NCBI GenBank assembly: GCA_900549555.1
Contig: UROO01000069.1
Location: forward strand, 1-10,049
From: an uncultured Collinsella sp.
GTDB taxonomy: Bacteria > Actinomycetota > Coriobacteriia > Coriobacteriales > Coriobacteriaceae
DNA: 10,049 nucleotides
Reading direction: 5' to 3'
Shown here: positions 6,164-10,049 of the stretch, piece after piece
Position numbering within the stretch: position 1 is the stretch's first letter
Layout of the letters: each line of letters opens with the position of its first letter
Notes under the pieces: generated by a model
Told to the model about the DNA's origin: nothing
The model's database searches: none
What the model saw: the letters and a program-made list of their open reading frames with translations, nothing else
Made by a program: the position numbers and the translations under genes

Positions 6164-7078
6164 ATGACTGATGCCGTTGAGGTGCTGCGAATTGACTCGC
6201 TCGAGGATGAGCGGCTCGATGCCTACGTGCGACTGACCGAACGCGAGCTACGCTGCGTGCTGGAGCCGCAAAAGGGCATCTTTATCGCGGAGAGTGCCAA
6301 GGTTATCGAGCGCGCGGTGCGTGCCGGATATGAGCCGGTGAGCTTTCTTTTGGGCGAACGCTGGCTCGACCAGATGATGCCGCTGTTTGAGCGCCTGGTT
6401 GTGCGCGAGGACGCCGGCCCTGTTCCTGTGTTCGTTGCCTCCATGGAGCTCATGGAGCAATTGACGGGCTTTAACGTGACGCGCGGTGCGCTCGCGGCGT
6501 TTCGTCGCCCGCGGCAGATTCCGGTTGATGAGTTCTTGGGCGGCGTCGTCGAGGCGGCGGGGGAGCGTCCGGTGCGTGTGTGCGTGCTCGAGGGCATTGT
6601 CGACCACACCAACGTCGGCGCGATTTTCCGCTCGGCCGCTGCGCTCAATGTCGACGGCATTCTGGTGAGCCCTACGTGCTGTGACCCGCTGTACCGTCGC
6701 TCGGCCCGCGTTAGCATGGGCACGGTGTTTCAAGTGCCGTGGACGCGCATTGGCAGTGAGGCGCGCGTGTGGCCGCATGACGGCCTGGCGGCGCTGCACG
6801 ATGCCGGTTTTTCCTGTGCCGCCATGGCGTTGACGGACGATTCGGTGTCGTTGGACGATCCCGCGCTGCAGGAGATTGACCACCTGGCGATCTTTATGGG
6901 TACCGAGGGTGCCGGCCTGGGCGCCAAGACCATCGCGGGCTGCGACCGGGCCGTGCGCATTCCGATGGCGCACGGGGTCGATTCGCTCAACGTGGCCGCG
7001 GCGAGTGCCGTCGCCTTTTGGCAGCTGTGCCCGCATGTGAGCAATGAGTATCACTACCAGCCAGGTTTGTATCACTAG
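6164..7078 (+). CDS. SpoU/TrmH-family RNA 2'-O-methyltransferase
   Basis: This is a 304-residue member of the SPOUT superfamily that would transfer a methyl group from S-adenosylmethionine to a ribose 2'-OH in rRNA or tRNA. The three SpoU motifs are clear: motif 1 HTNVGAIFRSA (148-158, with the catalytic-type Asn150 and Arg156), motif 2 IFMGTEGAGLG (243-253) and motif 3 IPMAHGVDSLNVAAASAV (266-283). The first ~130 residues (FIAESAKVIERAVRAGYEPVSFLL) look like the substrate-binding domain seen in TsnR/RlmB-type enzymes. The target base cannot be told from sequence. The ATG is preceded by AAGAAGGG 15 bases upstream, which is a long spacing, so the start is a little uncertain, though no better in-frame start is visible nearby. 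It appears to be a single-gene unit. Confidence 0.9.
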   Translation: MTDAVEVLRIDSLEDERLDAYVRLTERELRCVLEPQKGIFIAESAKVIERAVRAGYEPVSFLLGERWLDQMMPLFERLVVREDAGPVPVFVASMELMEQLTGFNVTRGALAAFRRPRQIPVDEFLGGVVEAAGERPVRVCVLEGIVDHTNVGAIFRSAAALNVDGILVSPTCCDPLYRRSARVSMGTVFQVPWTRIGSEARVWPHDGLAALHDAGFSCAAMALTDDSVSLDDPALQEIDHLAIFMGTEGAGLGAKTIAGCDRAVRIPMAHGVDSLNVAAASAVAFWQLCPHVSNEYHYQPGLYH

Positions 7079-7090
7079 GCAGATAGTTCG

Positions 7091-7115
7091 CACCGGGCTC
7101 TGACTCGGGGTGTTT
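7091..7115 (+). terminator. Possible weak terminator after the methyltransferase
   Basis: CCGGG (7093-7097) can pair with CTCGG (7104-7108) around a 6-base loop, with one wobble, or the outer CACC can pair with GGTG. TTT follows at 7113-7115. The position, 13 bases past the stop, fits a terminator, but the stem is short and the T run is poor. Confidence 0.35.
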
Positions 7116-7132
7116 CGGTCGACGCCGGTCGG

Positions 7133-7141
7133 TGCTAAGCT
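7133..7141 (+). promoter_or_regulatory. Possible extended -10 box for the MATE gene
   Basis: TGC directly before TAAGCT resembles an extended -10 element. Transcription would start near 7148, giving a leader of about 55 bases. The -35 region (TTTCGG at 7113-7118) is poor. Confidence 0.28.
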
Positions 7142-7203
7142 GCTATTGGTTTTGGCCTTAAATTGCCGTTTTGTTGTTTGACGTATGCTGGTGGGGAGGG
7201 CGT

Positions 7204-8553
7204 GTGGCTAAGAAATCTACGGCTATCGATGTAACGCAGGGTGTTATTTGGCAGCAGCTGCTTTCGCTGTGCGTTCCCATCTTTTTTAGTTCGTTTTTTC
7301 AACAGGCCTACACGCTTATCGGTACCTATATCGTCGGCCAGTTTGGCGGCAAGCTTGCACTGGGTGGCATTCAGGCCACGATGGTGCTCACCGAGCTCTG
7401 CATTGGCTTTTGCGTTGGCGTCGGCGCCGGCTGCGCGGTCATTACCGGTCAGTATTTTGGCCAGCACGATGATGAGCGACTGAGTCGTTCGGTCCATACG
7501 GCCATGACCCTCGCGCTGGTGGGCGGTATCGTTTTCTCGATTCTTGGCATAGTGTTCGTTGAGCCCATGCTGGTACTTATGAACACGCCGCATGAGCTAT
7601 TGGCTGAGGGCGTGGCCTATGCTCGTTGCTATTTTGCCGCCATGGTTGCGGCGCTGCTGCTCAATATGGGAACGGCACTGCTGCGCGCCGTGGGCGACAC
7701 GCGCGGGCCTGCTGTGATCATCGCTTCCGGCTGCCTTGTTAATGCGGTGCTGGATGTTATCTTCGTTGCCGTGCTTCATATGGAGGCTCTGGGCTGCGGC
7801 ATCGCGGTGGCGCTGACCATTTGTTCCAACGCCACGATGATCGTGATTCGCATGATGCACGCACCGGGTGCGTGGCGGCTTTCGCTGTCCAAACTCGGCA
7901 TTGATCCTGGCATTTGTAAGAGCATGATCTCGTGTGGTCTGCCGCTTGGCTTTCAGTCTGCTGCGTATTCGATTTCCAACGTTTTGATTCAGGTGTCGGT
8001 CAACTCGTTTGGCGCCGATGTCACCACGGCGTGGGGTCTTTCGGGCCGTTTGGATGGCATTGTCTGGATGGTTACCGAGGCGCTTGGCGTGTCGATCACC
8101 ACGTTCTCGGCACAGAACTTTGGCGCGCGCAACTACGAGCGCATGCGCAAGGGCTACCATACGTCGCTCGTGCTGTCGTTTATGCTCATTGGTGGGCTGT
8201 CTGCCGTGCTGCTGGTGTTCTCGGGTCCGTTGTCGCGTCTGTTTGTCGACGATGCTTCGATTTCGGCGTACACCACGACGATTCTTCATTTTATCGCGCC
8301 GTTCTACGCGATCTTCTCGATTATCGAGAATGCGTCGGGCTCCATTCGTGGTGCCGGCGTGAGCTTGCAGCCCATGCTGCTCACGATTTTTGGCACCGTC
8401 GTGCTCAGGGTGATTTGGGTGTTTGCGATTATGCCGTTCGACCCGTCGCTTGAGCACCTGCTGCTGGTCTACCCCGTAACCTGGCTCATCACGGCTATGA
8501 TGTTTACTATCTACCACCACAGTGGCAACTGGCTCGGCCGCGCCACTGCCTAA
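7204..8553 (+). CDS. MATE-family multidrug/cation antiporter
   Basis: This is a 449-residue polytopic inner-membrane protein of the MATE family, which typically exports drugs or metabolites in exchange for Na+ or H+. GTG 7204 is chosen because GGGGAGGG lies 3-10 bases upstream and the product begins MAKKSTAIDVTQGVIWQQLL. A TTG further upstream in the same frame has no binding site. The length and spread of hydrophobic segments fit 12 helices in two homologous halves. Half one includes QQAYTLIGTYIVGQF, GAGCAVITGQYFGQ and the family motif LLRAVGDTRGP. Half two repeats this with GLPLGFQSAAYSISN, ITTFSAQNFGARNYER and GSIRGAG. It belongs to the DinF/NorM-like bacterial MATE group most common in Firmicutes and Actinomycetota. 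The substrate cannot be inferred: no regulator or biosynthetic gene is adjacent. Its stop codon overlaps the left arm of the inverted repeat downstream. Confidence 0.92.
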   Translation: MAKKSTAIDVTQGVIWQQLLSLCVPIFFSSFFQQAYTLIGTYIVGQFGGKLALGGIQATMVLTELCIGFCVGVGAGCAVITGQYFGQHDDERLSRSVHTAMTLALVGGIVFSILGIVFVEPMLVLMNTPHELLAEGVAYARCYFAAMVAALLLNMGTALLRAVGDTRGPAVIIASGCLVNAVLDVIFVAVLHMEALGCGIAVALTICSNATMIVIRMMHAPGAWRLSLSKLGIDPGICKSMISCGLPLGFQSAAYSISNVLIQVSVNSFGADVTTAWGLSGRLDGIVWMVTEALGVSITTFSAQNFGARNYERMRKGYHTSLVLSFMLIGGLSAVLLVFSGPLSRLFVDDASISAYTTTILHFIAPFYAIFSIIENASGSIRGAGVSLQPMLLTIFGTVVLRVIWVFAIMPFDPSLEHLLLVYPVTWLITAMMFTIYHHSGNWLGRATA

Positions 8554-8640
8554 TGATCCGTAGGGGACGGAGGAAAACGGATCATTGGCCCGGCGATAAG
8601 GCGAAATGATCCGTTTTCCTCCGTCCCCTTTGGATCAATT
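8552..8640. repeat. 89-base imperfect inverted repeat between MATE and cobO (REP-like or terminator)
   Basis: The left arm (8552-8586) and right arm (8605-8640) are reverse complements over 25 consecutive bases (8562-8586 against 8605-8629), with the arm ends also related. They are separated by an 18-base spacer. Each arm is itself bounded by a shorter inverted repeat: AATGATCCGT and ACGGATCATT in the left arm, GATCC and GGATC in the right. The element fills the whole gap between the two convergent stop codons and overlaps both. It would form a very long hairpin in RNA from either strand, so bidirectional termination or 3'-end protection is plausible. The layout also resembles dispersed palindromic (REP/BIME-like) elements. 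Confidence 0.85.
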
Positions 8641-9124
8641 AGTATTCGATGCCTTGGCGGGCTAGGAGGCCTTCGTCGAAGTAGTGTTTGACGGGGCGCA
8701 TTTCGGTGACCAGGTCCGCGAGGTCTGCGAGGGGCAGCAGGCCCCGGCCGGTGAGCACGAGCTCCGTAGTGGCGGGCTTTATCGCGATCAGCGCTTCGAC
8801 ATCCTCGCGCGTCACAAAGCCGCGGCGCATGGCCTCGCCGAGTTCGTCCAAAATGAGCACGTCGACCTGCGAGATCTGTTCGCGTGCAAGTTCCATGATC
8901 TGCTCGGCGCAAGCCTCGGGCGTGTCGCGATCGGCCTGTATAATGCGCAGTCCCAGGCGCGGCGCGGCATCGTGTTCGGCGCAGTGCAGCTTCTTGGCAA
9001 ACTGCAGCATGAGTACGTCGAGCCCATAACCCGTGGCGCGCAGCGCGAGCCCCAGCGCAGCCGTGGTTTTGCCCTTGCCGTCGCCCGTGTAGATCTGAAC
9101 CTTGCCGACTTCCAGTGATGCCAT
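8639..9124 (-). CDS. cobO: Corrinoid adenosyltransferase, CobA/CobO/BtuR type (short form)
   Basis: Enzymes of this family transfer the 5'-deoxyadenosyl group of ATP to cob(I)alamin or cob(I)yrinic acid diamide, in cobalamin synthesis or salvage. The 161-residue product has the unusual family P-loop GDGKGKTT (14-21), the Walker-B-like VLILDELGEAM (Asp93), ELVLTGRG, the LADLVTEMRPVKHYFDEG block and the conserved C-terminal QGIEY. It is shorter than the ~196-residue S. enterica CobA, missing an N-terminal extension and some 20-25 residues between QFAKK and VLILDE. That missing stretch is where the corrin-face Phe-x-Trp normally lies. The start is ATG 9124, with AAAGGA upstream. It is the only cobalamin gene in view, so salvage versus de novo use is open. 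No cobalamin riboswitch is visible in the 92-base gap upstream. Confidence 0.9.
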   Translation of the reverse strand: MASLEVGKVQIYTGDGKGKTTAALGLALRATGYGLDVLMLQFAKKLHCAEHDAAPRLGLRIIQADRDTPEACAEQIMELAREQISQVDVLILDELGEAMRRGFVTREDVEALIAIKPATTELVLTGRGLLPLADLADLVTEMRPVKHYFDEGLLARQGIEY

Positions 9125-9171
9125 CTCTGTCCTTTCGTGCCCGGCGTCGGTTTATCGCCGTCCGGGTTGGG

Positions 9172-9177
9172 TATTCT
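9172..9177 (+). promoter_or_regulatory. Possible -10 box of ftsH
   Basis: TATTCT lies 39 bases before the chosen ftsH ATG in the 92-base divergent cobO-ftsH gap. No good -35 is seen at the right spacing. The gap also holds an imperfect inverted repeat (CCCGG at 9130-9134 and CCGGG at 9161-9165, approximate), of unknown role. Confidence 0.28.
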
Positions 9178-9216
9178 AGATAGCATTATCAACCCCAGTA
9201 GATGGAGTTCAAGCAG

Positions 9217-10003
9217 ATGGAGATGGATGACAACAAACGTAGACGGAACATGATCCTCTACGTGCTCATCGCCTTCGTCGTCTACCTCGTGCTCTCGACC
9301 GTTCTGTTCCCCAACATCGGTCACACGCAGCAGATTACGAAGACCGATTACTCGACGTTTGTCAAAGCGCTCGATAAGAAGAGTGTCGACAAGGTCGAGT
9401 ACAATACCGACGATTACACCATTTATTACACCAAGAAGGGCGAGGACGAGAACATCGCCTACAAGACGACCGGTGTGCCGAATGACGCGGGCTTTACCGA
9501 TCGTGTGCTTGAATCCGGTGCGTCCCTGGAGTCGGTCGTTCCCGATAAAAACTCGGGTCTGATGACCTACTACCTGCTCACGCTCATTCTTCCCATGGCG
9601 ATCTTCTTCCTCATCGGTTGGTGGCTCAATCGTCGCATGAAGAAGGCCATGGGCGATGACGGCCCGTCGATGAACTTTGGTGGCGGCGGCTTTGGGGGCG
9701 GCGGACTGGGCAAGTCCGGTGCTCGCGTGATCGCTTCCAAGGATGTGGGCGTGACCTTTAAGGACGTCGCTGGCCAGGAAGAGGCCAAGGAGTCTCTCAA
9801 GGAGGTCGTTGACTTTCTGGAGAAACCGCAGCGCTACGAGGAAATCGGCGCCAAACTGCCGCGCGGTGCTCTTCTTGTTGGCCCTCCGGGTACCGGTAAG
9901 ACCCTGCTTGCCAAGGCTGTTGCCGGTGAGGCGGGCGTTCCGTTCTTTAGCATTTCGGGTTCTGAGTTCGTCGAGATGTTCGTCGGCCGTGGCGCCGCCA
10001 AGG
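9217..10003 (+). CDS. ftsH: ATP-dependent zinc metalloprotease FtsH, N-terminal part (cut at contig end)
   Basis: FtsH is a membrane-anchored AAA+ protease that forms hexamers and degrades misassembled membrane proteins and short-lived regulators. About 262 genuine residues are present, of a protein normally over 600. Visible parts are TM1 (about residues 12-31), an extracytoplasmic domain (about 35-110), TM2 (about 115-136), a Gly-rich linker after MNF (155-168), then the AAA domain with FKDVAGQEEAKESL, Walker A GPPGTGKT (222-229) and SGSEFVEMFVG. Walker B, the SRH region and the HEXXH zinc site would lie beyond the end. ATG 9217 has GGAG 9 bases upstream; ATG 9202, directly after an in-frame TAG, and ATG 9223 are alternatives. 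The frame stays open to 10049, but everything after 10003 is sequencing adapter, so the residues after GRGAAK are artificial. Confidence 0.93.
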
Positions 10004-10049
10004 CTGTCTCTTATACACATCTGACGCTGCCGACGAACTCTAGGGTGTA
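10004..10049 (+). other. Nextera/Tn5 sequencing adapter at contig end (not genomic)
   Basis: Bases 10004-10022 are the 19-base Tn5 mosaic end CTGTCTCTTATACACATCT. Bases 10023-10036 (GACGCTGCCGACGA) complete the Nextera read-1 transposase adapter. Bases 10037-10044 (ACTCTAGG) sit where the i5 index belongs and, from memory, are the reverse complement of index S516 (CCTAGAGT). GTGTA then starts the P5 arm. In the antisense frame the adapter reads MCIRDS, a known contamination signature in protein databases. These bases should be trimmed. Confidence 0.98.

Noticed and set aside
7597..8520. 307-codon - strand open frame opposite the MATE gene
   Set aside because: The composition is highly charged and repetitive in Arg/His/Asn, typical of the reverse of a hydrophobic membrane gene.
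9125..9216. Cobalamin riboswitch upstream of cobO
   Set aside because: The gap is only 92 bases, too short for a full riboswitch, and no B12-box-like segment was recognised.
8812..10020. Long - strand open frame (402 codons) starting MCIRDS
   Set aside because: Its start lies in the Nextera adapter, and the rest is antisense to ftsH and out of frame with cobO. MCIRDS is the translated adapter.

Overview
This is a chromosomal window from a high-GC bacterium. Gene content, GC-ending codon use, a non-canonical ThyA/DHFR pair and ABC-type housekeeping genes fit a gut Actinomycetota of the class Coriobacteriia, probably near Collinsella. That placement comes from memory of family sequences, not from a search. 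Almost the whole window is ordinary chromosome. No prophage, insertion sequence, CRISPR array, rRNA or tRNA was seen.

Layout on the + strand: the 3' end of smc runs into ftsY (1-base overlap) and then ffh (10-base gap). This forms one translation-coupled run for chromosome condensation and signal-recognition-particle targeting, closed by a strong hairpin at 3652-3683. On the - strand, 3747-4511 encodes a fusion of a DUF134 DNA-binding domain with a NifX/NifB-type cluster-binding domain and a Cys/His tail. It is divergent from thyA (4678-5526), which is coupled to folA (5536-6054). Together thyA and folA make dTMP and recycle dihydrofolate. After a hairpin-bearing gap come a SpoU/TrmH-type RNA methyltransferase (6164-7078) and a MATE transporter (7204-8553). 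An 89-base inverted repeat fills the space between the stop codons of the MATE gene and the convergent cobO/btuR-type gene (8639-9124, -). Divergent from cobO is ftsH, which is cut off at 10003.

The last 46 bases (10004-10049) are not genomic. They are Nextera/Tn5 sequencing adapter, followed by what looks like an i5 index and the start of the P5 sequence. FtsH therefore ends at an assembly artefact, not a biological truncation.

The points most worth a second look are: (1) the DUF134-NifX fusion, which carries a near-perfect internal Shine-Dalgarno and ATG exactly at the domain junction, so one gene may give two proteins; (2) two matching palindromes about five helical turns apart around that gene's promoter, candidate operators for its own HTH domain; (3) a DHFR whose Met20 loop lacks the usual Pro-Trp; (4) a shortened CobO lacking the Phe-x-Trp region; and (5) the palindromic element between MATE and cobO. 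None of these amounts to a clearly new multi-gene system.
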